Below are positions 28,295-39,536 of a stretch of 64,000 bases of DNA, piece after piece (the first letter of the stretch is position 1; each line of letters opens with the position of its first letter). A program made the translations under genes and the position numbers. The notes under the pieces are model-generated. The model searched no databases, was not told the DNA's origin, and was given only the letters and a program-made list of their open reading frames with translations. Source of the stretch: Amycolatopsis sp. WQ 127309 (lineage in GTDB: Bacteria; Actinomycetota; Actinomycetes; Mycobacteriales; Pseudonocardiaceae); NCBI RefSeq assembly GCF_023023025.1, contig NZ_CP095481.1:2418001-2482000 (forward strand), given 5' to 3'.

Positions 28295-29494
28295 ATGGTT
28301 CGAGCGCATCGCTGGCTGCCCAGGTCAGTGCAGCTGGAGTTCTGGGACCACATCCGGGCAGGAAAGGCGGCGAAGCCGGCCGCGCGAGCGGCCGGCTTCG
28401 CCCCCGCCACCGGAGTCCGGCTGTTCCGCCACGCTGGCGGGGTGAGCAGCAACGCACCCACCCGCCCCGGTCCGCTCCGGTTGAGCATCACTGAGCGGGA
28501 CGAGATCGCCTGCCTGACCGCCGCAGGTCACGGGCCCCGCGCGATCGGCAGGATGATCGGCCGGTCGGCTTCGACGGTGTCGCGGGAGCTGGCCCGCAAC
28601 ACCGGCCTGACCGGGAACTACCGGCCCAGCAGCGCCCAGCACCGCGCCGAACACCGCGCGAAACGACCCAAGACCGCGAAGCTGGCCGCTGATCCGGTAC
28701 TGCGGGCGGTGGTGCAGGCCGGGCTGAACCGCAAGTGGTCACCACGGCAGATCTCCGAAAGACTGGCCCTGGACTTCCCCGACCGGCCGGAGATGCGGGT
28801 GTCACACGAAACGATCTACCAATCACTGTACGTCCAAAGCCGCGGAGCGTTGCGCCGGGAACTGACCGCGGCGCTGCGGACCGGACGAGCACTGCGGATG
28901 CCGAGACGGCAAACCCAGGCCCGCCGGGAACGACCGTCGGGCCGGATCCAGGACATGGTCAACATCAGCGAACGTCCCGCCGAGGCCGCCGACCGGGCAG
29001 TCCCGGGGCACTGGGAAGGTGACCTGATCCTGGGCAAAGACAACCGGTCGGCGATCGGGACGCTGGTGGAGCGTTCGACCCGGTTTGTGATGTTGCTGCA
29101 CCTGCCCGACGGGCGAGACGCAGCCACCGTCGCCGCGGCGATGACCGAGATGATCGCGACGTTGCCGCCGTTGCTGCTGGGGTCGCTGACCTGGGATCAG
29201 GGCAAGGAGATGGCGCATCACCGGACGATCACCCTGGCCACGGGGCTGGATATCTATTTTTGCGATCCGCATTCGCCGTGGCAGCGGGGGTCCAACGAGA
29301 ACACCAACGGTCTGCTCCGGCAGTACTTTCCGAAAGGCACCGACCTGTCTCAGCACACAGCTGAGGACCTGGCGGAGGTCGCGGCTGAGCTGAACGGGCG
29401 ACCGCGGGAGACCCTCGGCTGGCGAACACCAGCCGAGGTCCTCACGAAGCTACTGTTGGATCAACCAACGACAGGTGTTGCAACCACCGCGTGA
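28295..29494 (+). CDS. IS30-family transposase
   Basis: The 399-residue protein has an N-terminal helix-turn-helix (ITERDEIACLTAAGHGPRAI, GRMIGRSASTVSRELARN) and a DDE integrase core: Asp in WEGDLILG (about 240), Asp in LTWDQGKEM (about 300) and Glu in RGSNENTNGLLRQYFP (about 336). The NTNGLLRQYFPKGTDL stretch is the IS30 hallmark. All catalytic residues are present, so it may be active. The ATG at 28295 has GGAG 7 bases upstream. Confidence 0.93.
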   Translation: MVRAHRWLPRSVQLEFWDHIRAGKAAKPAARAAGFAPATGVRLFRHAGGVSSNAPTRPGPLRLSITERDEIACLTAAGHGPRAIGRMIGRSASTVSRELARNTGLTGNYRPSSAQHRAEHRAKRPKTAKLAADPVLRAVVQAGLNRKWSPRQISERLALDFPDRPEMRVSHETIYQSLYVQSRGALRRELTAALRTGRALRMPRRQTQARRERPSGRIQDMVNISERPAEAADRAVPGHWEGDLILGKDNRSAIGTLVERSTRFVMLLHLPDGRDAATVAAAMTEMIATLPPLLLGSLTWDQGKEMAHHRTITLATGLDIYFCDPHSPWQRGSNENTNGLLRQYFPKGTDLSQHTAEDLAEVAAELNGRPRETLGWRTPAEVLTKLLLDQPTTGVATTA

Positions 29495-29498
29495 ATCC
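29474..29498. repeat. Right terminal inverted repeat of the IS30-type element
   Basis: This is the partner of the left repeat at 28245-28269. It overlaps the last codons and stop of the transposase gene. Confidence 0.75.
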
Positions 29499-29523
29499 GC
29501 CAGGCCTTCACGGACCTTGCGGA

Positions 29524-29954
29524 CTAACGGCGCTTGGGGCGCCAGACCACCATCGCGGTCTGCTGGTTCATCGGCACCAGGTCCCGGCGGTAGGAAGCGT
29601 GTGCCGCCGCAGCGGCCTGCTCCCCGGCGGCGTACGCCGCGGCCAGTTCCTCGGTGATCTCCGACAGCCTCGCCCGCAGCGCGTCGACCTGGTTCTCCAG
29701 CTCGATGATGCGCTTGATGCCGGCCAGGTTCACGCCGTCTTCCTGGGACAACCGCTGGACCTCGCGCAGCAGCGCGATGTCCCGCATCGAGTAGCGGCGC
29801 CCGCCACCGGAGGTGCGGCCCGGCGACACCAGGCCCTGCCGGTCGTAGGTGCGCAACGTCTGCGCGTGCATCCCCGCCAGCTGGGCCGCCACCGAGATGA
29901 CGAACACCGGAGTCTCTTCGTCCCCCTCCGGGGGAATCCCGCCGAACATCCCAC

Positions 29955-29958
<4 letters not shown>
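29524..29958 (-). CDS. hspR: Heat shock repressor HspR
   Basis: The 144-residue protein is a MerR-family regulator with VFVISVAAQLAGMHAQTLRT, YDRQGLVSPGRTSGGGRRYS and a coiled C-terminus (ENQVDALRARLSEITEELAA). It is the last gene of dnaK-grpE-dnaJ-hspR, the classical actinobacterial arrangement, and its GTG overlaps the dnaJ stop (GTGA). HspR with DnaK as co-repressor binds HAIR elements, which are visible upstream of dnaK and clpB here. Confidence 0.95.
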
Positions 29959-31136
<1,178 letters not shown>

Positions 31137-31172
31137 CGGGCGCCTCCTCCTTCCGCTGGAACCGGATACTGC

Positions 31173-31873
31173 TTACTGCTGCTGCTCATCGAGTCCGCCG
31201 TCGAGCGGCAGCTCGCCACCGACCGGCGGGTCCACCGGGGCCGCGCCGGGCTCGTGGTCGGTCACGCCGACCAGCGCCGCCCGCAGCACGCGGTCGCCGA
31301 AGCGGTAGCCGCGGCGCATGACCACGGTGACCGTCGGGCCCGCCACGTCCGGCGAGGTGTTGTGCTGCACGGCCTCGTGCACGCTCGGGTCGAAGGCCTC
31401 GCCCTCGGTGCCGAACGACTCGAGCCCCGCGCGCTGCAGACCGCTGATCAGCTTGTCGCCGACGGCCTTGAACGCCCCGGTGAGGTCACCGTGCTGGTCG
31501 GCCCGCTCGAGGTCGTCGAGCAGCGGCAGCAGATCGTTGACCACCGTCGCCTTCGCGCCGATCACGACCGCCTCGCGGTCACGCTCGACGCGCTTGCGGT
31601 AGTTGGCGTACTCGGCCTGCAGGCGCTGGAGGTCGGCGGTGCGCTCGGAAAGCTCCTTCTCGACGTCGGAGACCACGGCCACCGAATCGTCCATGATGGA
31701 CTCGCCGAGCGAGGGGCCCGCGTGCTCCACGGGCGCCTCGGGCTCCGGCGCCGCGTGGGCCGGACCGGGCGGGCGAACCTGCCCGGTCTGCGGGTCCACG
31801 CGACGTCGATCACGCACGACCACCGGCTCCTCCGGGCCGCGGCCCTGGTTCTCGGATTCGTCGTAGCTGTGGG

Positions 31874-31877
<4 letters not shown>
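31173..31877 (-). CDS. grpE: Nucleotide exchange factor GrpE
   Basis: The 234-residue protein has a disordered, Pro-rich N-terminus, a long coiled helix ([35 protein letters not shown]) and the C-terminal beta domain with [20 protein letters not shown]. GrpE releases ADP from DnaK. Its GTG overlaps the dnaK stop by 4 bases, so the two are coupled. The acidic C-terminus rich in Asp, Gly and Gln extends beyond the usual domain. Confidence 0.94.
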
Positions 31878-33742
<1,865 letters not shown>

Positions 33743-33798
33743 GGTGCTTCCTCCTGTGTATGCCTGCTATGGTTCGTGACCTGCGAATTCGTCCTCGC

Positions 33799-33819
33799 CT
33801 TGAGCGAGGTACTGGCAAG
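33799..33819. promoter_or_regulatory. HAIR-like element 2 of dnaK
   Basis: CTTGAGC, 7 bases, TGGCAAG is a weaker match to the HspR consensus. It ends at the -10 region of the dnaK promoter, so occupancy would block the transcription start. Confidence 0.55.
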
Positions 33820-33848
33820 TTCTATCGGGCCTTCACGCGACTCGTCAA
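33819..33848 (-). promoter_or_regulatory. dnaK promoter (-35 TTGACG, -10 TAGAAC)
   Basis: On the minus strand TTGACG (33843-33848) is followed by an 18-base spacer and TAGAAC (33819-33824). It lies between the two HAIR-like elements, which suits HspR control. Confidence 0.6.
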
Positions 33849-33854
33849 GTCGGA

Positions 33855-33875
33855 CTTGAGTCGACTGCGCTCAAC
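33855..33875. promoter_or_regulatory. HAIR element 1 (HspR operator) of dnaK
   Basis: CTTGAGT, 7 bases, GCTCAAC is the same half-site pair as at clpB. It lies just upstream of the dnaK -35 box. Confidence 0.85.
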
Positions 33876-34006
33876 CTTACATGGTGGCTAACGAGCGGCC
33901 CGGGGTTCTTGTTCCCGGAGTCGGCGACAGACCTGGTCCCGAAGGGGTGTGAGGCCGCTCACCAGGCGGTCTACCGGGGATGGGAAAGAGACCGAGCGAA
34001 GCTTGC

Positions 34007-35449
34007 TCACCGGCAGACCGTTCCGCGCGCCGGCGGGCGGCCGCTCACCAGGTAGTCCACCTCGACCGCTCGGGTGCACGCGGAGTTGAACAGCCCTGTG
34101 TGGCCGTCGTCGGTCCGGGTCAGCAGGGCCGCGCCGTCGATGCTCGCCGCCAGGCCGCGGGCCCAGGCCAGCGGTGTCGCCGGGTCGTGGGCGCCGCCGA
34201 CCACCAGGATCGGCGGGGCGCCGTGCACCGGGTGGGGCTGCGGCGGGTTCTTCGCCGGGACCGGCCAGCCGGTGCAGCCGCTCGTGAAGTCCCAGTACTC
34301 GGAGTACCGCCAGCTGTGCGGCGCCGCGGCGCGGAGCAACCCGGCCATCAGCCCCATGTCCGCCGGGCCGGTGAACGGCGACGGGAAGTCGTGGCAGCCG
34401 ATCGCCCGGTAGGCCCCGTAGATCGGGGAGAGGAACTGGTTCCGCTCGGTCAGGCCCTTGGCGTCGGGGAACTCCCCGCCGGCCGCGGCCAGGGCCCGGC
34501 CCAGCGCGGGCCACTCTTCGCGGATGTAGAGGTGGTTGTAGACGCCCGCCGAGATCTCGTCGGCCGTCGCGGACCGCCCCAGTTCGCTCGACCAGACGGC
34601 ACCGCTGCCCGCCCGGGCCACGACGTCGTCGTAGAAGCGCAGGACGTCCCGGCCGTGCAGCGCGCAGTCCGCCGAGCCGCGGCACCAGTCCGCGAACCGG
34701 ACCAGCGCATCCTCGGTGGCCGCGGCCTCCTCCAGGATCGCCCGGCGCAGTGGCCGGGCGTGGTCGACGGCGCCGTCGAGCACCATCGTGCGCACCCGGT
34801 CCGGGTGCTTCGACGCGTAGACCGCGCCCAGCTCGGTGCCGTAGGAGAGGCCGAGCCACGAGATCTTCGCTTCGCCGAGCGCGGCCCGGATCGTCTCGAT
34901 GTCCTCGGCCGCGCTCTGCGTGTCGGCGTTCGCCAGCAGCGGCCCGGTGCGGGCCAGACAGTCCTCGCCCGCCGCGCGGTTGTGCGCCACCAGCGCGGCG
35001 AACCCCGGCCCGGTCGCCGGGAACCGGTCCAGCGCCGGGTCGTACAGCGTCGCCGGGTCACAGGTGATCCGCGGCGTGCTGAACCAGTCGCCGCGCGGGT
35101 CGAAGCCGACGATGTCGTACCGCTCACGCAGCCGCGCGAGGTCCGGCGACGCCAGCCCGCCGTACTGCACGAACCCGACACCGGAGCCGCCCGGCCCGCC
35201 GGGGTTCACCAGCAGCGCGCCGATCCGGTGGGCCGGATCGAGCGCCGGCAACCGGGCCAGCGCGAGCCGCGCCGAGCCCAGACCTGGTTGCGTGCGGTCG
35301 ATCGGCACGTCGACCGCCGAGCACTCGGCGGCCGGTTCCTGCTGGGTGGCACACGCGTGCCACGGCAGGACGGCTGCCTCCGCGGCGGCCGGCACCGCCG
35401 CCAGGACCACGACCGCCGCGACGAACGCGACGACCCGGCGCATGTCCAT
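34007..35449 (-). CDS. Secreted alpha/beta hydrolase, tripeptidyl aminopeptidase (TAP) type
   Basis: The 480-residue protein has a signal peptide (MRRVVAFVAAVVVLAAVPAA), a mature start near VLPWHACATQQ, the oxyanion segment LLVNPGGPGGSG, the nucleophile Ser in LGLSYGTELG (about 203) and the Asp and His in VGGAHDPATP and TDDGHTG. The C-terminal part is a TAP-like domain (PPILVVGGAHD). It is probably an exported peptidase or esterase. I choose the ATG at 35449 because GGGGAGG lies 9 bases upstream; an upstream GTG would add seven residues. Eight Cys suggest disulfides. Confidence 0.88.
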   Translation of the reverse strand: MDMRRVVAFVAAVVVLAAVPAAAEAAVLPWHACATQQEPAAECSAVDVPIDRTQPGLGSARLALARLPALDPAHRIGALLVNPGGPGGSGVGFVQYGGLASPDLARLRERYDIVGFDPRGDWFSTPRITCDPATLYDPALDRFPATGPGFAALVAHNRAAGEDCLARTGPLLANADTQSAAEDIETIRAALGEAKISWLGLSYGTELGAVYASKHPDRVRTMVLDGAVDHARPLRRAILEEAAATEDALVRFADWCRGSADCALHGRDVLRFYDDVVARAGSGAVWSSELGRSATADEISAGVYNHLYIREEWPALGRALAAAGGEFPDAKGLTERNQFLSPIYGAYRAIGCHDFPSPFTGPADMGLMAGLLRAAAPHSWRYSEYWDFTSGCTGWPVPAKNPPQPHPVHGAPPILVVGGAHDPATPLAWARGLAASIDGAALLTRTDDGHTGLFNSACTRAVEVDYLVSGRPPARGTVCR

Positions 35450-35515
35450 GATCTGGTTCCTCCCCTGCACGCCGGCTTTCGGCGTGCCCCCTTCCTAACA
35501 GCGGCCCCCGACAAT

Positions 35516-35749
35516 TCAGGAGCGGCGGCCGGTCCAGGAAGAGAAGAAGAAATCCGGAGTTTCTTGCAGCGCAACGGTTTCCGCCGCGGTGCCGTCCCAC
35601 GAAGTCACTCGATAGTGGGAATCCACCGTGACCGGCACCCCCTGCGCCGGCGTCTCGGCGTTCTCGCCGCGCGTGAAACCCACGACGCCGAACATCGCGA
35701 CGGCCCCCAGCAGCGCGGCCGCCAGCACGCGCCGTTCGATCTTGCCCAT
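35516..35749 (-). CDS. Small membrane-anchored hypothetical protein
   Basis: The 77-residue product has a basic start (MGKIERR), one hydrophobic helix (VLAAALLGAVAMFGVVGF) and a 50-residue outer part with TVDSHYRVTSWDGTAAETVA. I recognise no family. The ATG follows GGGAAT. It lies between two minus-strand genes, and good codon bias supports it as a real gene. Confidence 0.55.
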   Translation of the reverse strand: MGKIERRVLAAALLGAVAMFGVVGFTRGENAETPAQGVPVTVDSHYRVTSWDGTAAETVALQETPDFFFSSWTGRRS

Positions 35750-35793
35750 CGGAATTCCCTTGTGTCGTAATAAAAGTCAGTGTGAGAGAAGCG

Positions 35794-36564
35794 TCAGGCC
35801 GCGCGGACCGTGACGCTGCCGCTGTCGGTGTTGAGGTCGAGCGTGTGCGCGGCGGACCCGTCGGTCGGGACGTCGATCTCGCGGTGCCCGCTGTCGCTGT
35901 CGCCCTGGACGCGGTACGGGCCGCCCGGCACGGTCAGCTCGATGCTGCCGCTGTCGGCGTGCACCTTGACGTCGTTCGCCTGCGCCAGAGTGAACTCGAC
36001 GCGGCCGCTGTCGGCGCCGACGTCGACCGGGCCGCGCACGTCGTCGCCGGTCACGCTGCCGGAATCGCTCTGCACCGTCACCGCGCCGACGTCGTGCAGG
36101 TCGATGGACCCGCTGCTGAGGTGGAGCTTCACCGCGCCGGAGACGTCTTCGACGCGGGCGCTCCCGGAGTCGGCCTGGACGTCGACGCTCGCCACGCCGG
36201 CGATGTCCAGCCCACCCGAATCGACCTTGCCGGTGACCGGCACCCCGGCCGGTACGACGACCTCGAAGTCGACCGAGCAGTTGTTCCCGCAGTCGCCGAG
36301 CACGAGCTGGTCGCCGTCGACACGGTAGAAGGTGTCGCCCGGGTTGCCGCGCCAGTGGTAGTTGATCTCCTGGTGCACGGTCGACGGCCCGGTGCCGGTG
36401 CGGATCTTCACGTCACCCGAGTCGCCTTCGAGCTTCACACTGCGAATCGTCTGCGAAAGCGTGTTGTCGTTCCGGAAGTCCGATCCCCAGCCCCAGCCGA
36501 ACGCGGTCGCCAGGCCGACGCCGATCAGTGCGATGCCACCCAGAGCCAGAAGCGGGCGCGCCAT
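35794..36564 (-). CDS. DUF4097 family beta-strand repeat protein
   Basis: The 256-residue protein has an N-terminal helix (LALGGIALIGVGLATAFGWG) and then a repetitive beta-helix with recurring D-S-G turns (VDSGGLDIAGV, QADSGSARVEDVSG, QSDSGSVTGDDV, HADSGSIELTV). This is the DUF4097/adhesin-like fold. It is probably anchored in the membrane and faces the outside. Two Cys (GDCGNNCS) may form a disulfide. Function is unknown; such proteins often sit beside stress regulators, but none is adjacent. Confidence 0.8.
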   Translation of the reverse strand: MARPLLALGGIALIGVGLATAFGWGWGSDFRNDNTLSQTIRSVKLEGDSGDVKIRTGTGPSTVHQEINYHWRGNPGDTFYRVDGDQLVLGDCGNNCSVDFEVVVPAGVPVTGKVDSGGLDIAGVASVDVQADSGSARVEDVSGAVKLHLSSGSIDLHDVGAVTVQSDSGSVTGDDVRGPVDVGADSGRVEFTLAQANDVKVHADSGSIELTVPGGPYRVQGDSDSGHREIDVPTDGSAAHTLDLNTDSGSVTVRAA

Positions 36565-36739
36565 GGTCTTTGGTCCCCTCAGTGAAGTTTCCCTCTGCCC
36601 GGAAAACGTTAGGACCGGGACACCACCCAGTACATGGGGGTAACCCCCCGAAGAACCCTGAGATCCGTCCCTGACACGCGGGGTCGCGCTCCGGGGCCTA
36701 ACCTGGCGGACGTCTCCAGTTCCGTGATCAGGAGGATCC

Positions 36740-37273
36740 ATGCCGCAGCAACCCGGCCCGTACGAATCCCTGCCCGACGTGCCGTCCTTCACCCTCCGCA
36801 GCAACGACGTCGCCGACGGCGAAACGCTGGCGACGCCCCACTTGTCCGGCATCTTCGGCGCCGGCGGCGAGGACCGCTCGCCGCACCTGGCGTGGGAGGG
36901 CTTCCCGGCGGAGACCAAGAGCTTCGTCGTGACCTGCTACGACCCGGACGCGCCCACCGGCAGCGGCTTCTGGCACTGGGCCGCGTTCAACCTCCCGGCG
37001 ACGGTGACGGAGCTGGCCTCGGGCGCGGGCGACGGCTCCGGCCTGCCCGACGGCGCGGTGACGCTCAAGGGCGACGGCGGCGTCAAGCAGTACCTCGGCG
37101 CGGCACCCCCGCCCGGACACGGCCCGCACCGCTACTACTTCGCGGTGCACGCGCTCGACGTCGACAAGCTGGAGATCGGCGAGGACTCGACGCCGGCGTT
37201 CCTGGGCTTCAACATGTTCGGCCACACCCTGGCCCGCGCGGTGCTCACGCCGGTCTACGAGAACAAGGGCTGA
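36740..37273 (+). CDS. YbhB/YbcL family PEBP-like protein
   Basis: The 177-residue protein shows the phosphatidylethanolamine-binding protein fold: [20 protein letters not shown] with the DPDxP and HW motifs, and [13 protein letters not shown] with the second conserved His. Bacterial members are cytosolic with an anion-binding pocket and no firm role. The ATG follows AGGAGG by 5 bases. It stands alone and is followed by a large inverted repeat. Confidence 0.92.
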   Translation: MPQQPGPYESLPDVPSFTLRSNDVADGETLATPHLSGIFGAGGEDRSPHLAWEGFPAETKSFVVTCYDPDAPTGSGFWHWAAFNLPATVTELASGAGDGSGLPDGAVTLKGDGGVKQYLGAAPPPGHGPHRYYFAVHALDVDKLEIGEDSTPAFLGFNMFGHTLARAVLTPVYENKG

Positions 37274-37281
37274 CGGCGCTG

Positions 37282-37357
37282 GATCGGGGTATCGCGAAAT
37301 TGTCGGACCTCGGTGACACACTGCGGTCATGTCACCACCGATGGCGATACCCCGATC
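37282..37357. repeat. Nested inverted repeat after the PEBP-like gene
   Basis: An outer perfect 14-base arm (GATCGGGGTATCGC, 37282-37295, with its complement at 37344-37357) encloses an inner perfect 7-base arm (GGTGACA/TGTCACC, 37312-37318 and 37330-37336). It could act as a terminator of the upstream gene, but the long loop and adjacent gene remnant also suit a relic of a mobile element. Confidence 0.7.
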
Positions 37358-37409
37358 GAGAGCACCGGTTCTCCACGCTGAGGCCGGGATATTCCGTGTG
37401 CTCGGTGAA

Positions 37410-37595
37410 AACATGCTCGCGGGCCGCGGTCGAGGCGGGTCCAATGCCTTGGTCCGCGCCGTTCTCGACTGGGCCGGAGCCCGGTGCGTGACGCTGCGAG
37501 TCGCCGACGGCAACACCGCGGCCGCCGCGCTCTACCGGCGGCACGGATTCACCGGCGCCGGCCCGATCTGGTTCAGCGCAACGACTCCGCGTTGA
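37410..37595 (+). pseudogene. Remnant of a GNAT acetyltransferase (C-terminal part)
   Basis: The frame encodes GRGRGGSNALVRAVLDWA, a fit to the acetyl-CoA loop and helix of GNAT enzymes, and then LRVADGNTAAAALYRRHGF, the family's C-terminal signature. The N-terminal half of the fold is missing; upstream the frame reads through unrelated sequence in the inverted repeat. It overlaps the end of an intact GNAT gene on the opposite strand by 23 bases. I judge it a truncated, non-functional copy. Confidence 0.65.
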
Positions 37596-38007
37596 CGCCC
37601 TCGCGCTCCAGGTAGCGGCCCTTCGTGTGCTCGCCGAAGCCGAACTGCCGGTACAGCCCGTGGGCGTCGGCCGTGTGCAGCATCCAGCGGAAGCCCGCAC
37701 CCGGGCCGTTGTCGATCATCTCGCGGACGATCTCCTTGCCGACGCCGGTTCCGCGCGCGGAGTCCACTACGAACACGTCGGCCAGGTACGCCGACGAGAC
37801 GCCGTCGGAGAACGCGCGGGCGAAGCCGACCAGCTCGCCGCCGCGGTAGGCGCCGACGACTCGCCACGAGCCTTCGACGGCCGCCTCGATCTGCGCGCGG
37901 GTGCGCCAGCGGCCCCAGTACGCCTCGGCGGAGAGGAACTTCCACACCACCTCGAGGTCCAGCCGCGCCCGGTCGTCGTCGAGTTCGTAGTCGCCGAATG
38001 TCCGCAT
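37573..38007 (-). CDS. GNAT family N-acetyltransferase
   Basis: The 144-residue enzyme has a complete GNAT fold: YLADVFVVDSARGTGVGKEI contains the acetyl-CoA loop (RGTGVGK), and FRWMLHTADAHGLYRQFGFG is the C-terminal signature. The acceptor is unknown. I choose the ATG at 38007, which has TAGCTT (38015-38020) 7 bases upstream and no Shine-Dalgarno, so it is probably leaderless. Confidence 0.88.
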   Translation of the reverse strand: MRTFGDYELDDDRARLDLEVVWKFLSAEAYWGRWRTRAQIEAAVEGSWRVVGAYRGGELVGFARAFSDGVSSAYLADVFVVDSARGTGVGKEIVREMIDNGPGAGFRWMLHTADAHGLYRQFGFGEHTKGRYLEREGVNAESLR

Positions 38008-38035
38008 GATCGGCAAGCTACCCAAGACCGGCGGC

Positions 38036-38482
38036 TCAGCCCCACTGATATTTCAGGAACTTGCCGTCCATCGTGACGACCACGCGCTCGCCGCCCGGGT
38101 CCTCCCGGCGCGAGACGTCGAGCTTGAAGTTGATCGCGCTCATGATCCCGTCGCCGAACTGCTCGTGGATGAGCTCCTTGATCGTGGGCCCGTAGACCTG
38201 CAGGACCTCGTAGAAGCGGTAGATCGTCGGGTCGGTGGGCACCACGTCGTCGAGCGCGCCGCGCGTCGGCTGCAGGCGCAACGCGGCTTCGGCGCCGGCG
38301 TCCAGCTCCAGGACCTGCGCGGCCTTCGCGGCGATCTCGGCAGGCACCGGGTGCTGGCCGAGCAGCGCGGACGTCGTCCAGGCGAGCGGCGCGTCCAGGG
38401 TTTCGGCGAGCTGGGCCCAGCTGAGGCCGAGCCGGACCTTCGCGGCCAGAACGGCCTCTGCGGCTTCTTGCTTCGTCGTCAT
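38036..38482 (-). CDS. cynS: Cyanate hydratase (cyanase)
   Basis: Cyanase converts cyanate and bicarbonate to ammonia and carbon dioxide. The 148-residue protein matches the family length and has an N-terminal helical domain (SWAQLAETLDAPLAWTTSAL). The C-terminal catalytic segment has Arg and Glu in IYRFYEVLQVYGPTIKELIH and Ser in GIMSAINF. The ATG at 38482 has TAGCGT 6 bases upstream (38489-38494), so the mRNA is probably leaderless. No cyanate transporter or carbonic anhydrase lies next to it. Confidence 0.92.
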   Translation of the reverse strand: MTTKQEAAEAVLAAKVRLGLSWAQLAETLDAPLAWTTSALLGQHPVPAEIAAKAAQVLELDAGAEAALRLQPTRGALDDVVPTDPTIYRFYEVLQVYGPTIKELIHEQFGDGIMSAINFKLDVSRREDPGGERVVVTMDGKFLKYQWG

Positions 38483-38496
38483 GCGCCGACGCTAGA

Positions 38497-39057
38497 TCAC
38501 CTGGGTTTCAGCAGGTAGGCGACAACCGGGCGAAGCTCGTCCGCGGACGGCGGCTCGTCGTCGATCAAGCCCTGGATCAGCAGCCCGTCGATGCCGGCCA
38601 GGAAGACCCGGAACGACACCTCGTCGTCGTGGCGGACCATCGACGTCAGGACGTCCAGCCAGCGCCGCGCGGCCGGGCGCAGCTCGGGCTTGCGGGCCGC
38701 GAGCAGGTACAGCTCGTACTCCGCCATCGTGCGGCCGCGGCGCGGTCCCAGCGCCTCCGCCAGCAGGCCAGCGACCTCTTCGGCGCCGCGGCTGCCGCGC
38801 GAGCGGGCGCGGTCGATCATCCAGTAGACCTCGGTCGCCATGTCGCGGGCGCACGAGATGAGCGTCGCGATCAGGAGGTCGTCCAGGGACGAGAAGTGGT
38901 ACGTCGTGGACGTCGTGGGGACGCCGGCCTCCGTCGCGACCGTGCGGTGGGTGACGCCCGCGACGCCGTCCCGCTCGATCACCCGCAGCGTCGCCGCGAT
39001 GATCTCCGCGCGCCGCTTCTCCCCGCGGACCTTCCGGCCGTCGACCTGCAGTTTCAC
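38497..39057 (-). CDS. TetR family regulator of the adjacent SMR transporter
   Basis: The 186-residue protein has the TetR DNA-binding region (RAEIIAATLRVIERDGVAGV, THRTVATEAGVPTTSTTYHF) and a helical ligand domain. Its GTG start overlaps the stop of the SMR gene by 4 bases, so the two are an operon. It probably represses its own operon through the palindrome at 39400 and is released by a transported compound. Confidence 0.9.
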   Translation of the reverse strand: MKLQVDGRKVRGEKRRAEIIAATLRVIERDGVAGVTHRTVATEAGVPTTSTTYHFSSLDDLLIATLISCARDMATEVYWMIDRARSRGSRGAEEVAGLLAEALGPRRGRTMAEYELYLLAARKPELRPAARRWLDVLTSMVRHDDEVSFRVFLAGIDGLLIQGLIDDEPPSADELRPVVAYLLKPR

Positions 39058-39383
39058 GACGCCGCGCTCCCGATCTCGATCAGCACCACGCCGCCGATCA
39101 CCAGCGCCAGCCCGGCGATCATGGCGGCGTTGACCGGTTCCTTAAGGAAGACGACGCCGACGAGCGCGACCAGTGCGACGCCGGCGGCGGCCCAGATCGC
39201 GTACGCGACGCCGATCGGCAGCCCCTTCTTCAGGACGTACGACAGCGCGACGAACGCGACGGCGTACCCGAGCACCACGATGATCGACGGGCCGAGTTTC
39301 GAGAAGCCCTCGGAGAGCTTCAGGGAGACCGTCGCGGAGACCTCGGCGGCGATCGCCAGCGCGAGGAGAAGGTACGCACCCAT
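39054..39383 (-). CDS. Small multidrug resistance (SMR/EmrE) transporter
   Basis: The 109-residue protein has four helices and the SMR hallmark Glu in the first (LLLALAIAAEVSATVSLKLS), plus GVAYAIWAAAGVALVAL in the third. It exports cationic drugs or guanidinium-like compounds with protons. I start it at the ATG at 39383 that opens the first helix. It is the first gene of the SMR-tetR operon. Confidence 0.9.
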   Translation of the reverse strand: MGAYLLLALAIAAEVSATVSLKLSEGFSKLGPSIIVVLGYAVAFVALSYVLKKGLPIGVAYAIWAAAGVALVALVGVVFLKEPVNAAMIAGLALVIGGVVLIEIGSAAS

Positions 39384-39399
39384 AGGGTGAAAACTACCT

Positions 39400-39411
39400 G
39401 AACGATCGTCC
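39400..39411. promoter_or_regulatory. Candidate TetR operator
   Basis: GAACGATCGTCC differs from a perfect 12-base palindrome at one position and lies 17 bases upstream of the SMR start. It is the only such palindrome in this gap. Confidence 0.5.
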
Positions 39412-39536
39412 CAAAACAAAGAGCGACGTACACCACATCGGTGGGACTTAGCCCCACTCAACGGGTTACTCATCAGTAAGGAAGGTTAGTCTCCCGGCAC
39501 CACCACTGATCCATCCGGACGAAAGGCACCCGAAAG

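Larger units (their letters stand above)
28243..29501. mobile_element. IS30-family insertion sequence
   Basis: About 1.26 kb with one transposase and terminal inverted repeats. The left 25 bases from 28245 match the complement of 29474-29498 at 21 of 25 positions, including a shared TTGCAACACC. The flanks share AGGC or GGC (28239-28242 and 29502-29505), a likely 3-4 base target duplication. The element has inserted in the right arm of a terminator hairpin. The exact ends are uncertain by one or two bases. Confidence 0.8.

Noticed and set aside
33888..34859. Minus-strand frame of 323 residues overlapping the end of the TAP-type gene
   Set aside because: It overlaps the conserved catalytic part of the hydrolase in another frame and is Arg/Gly/Pro-rich.
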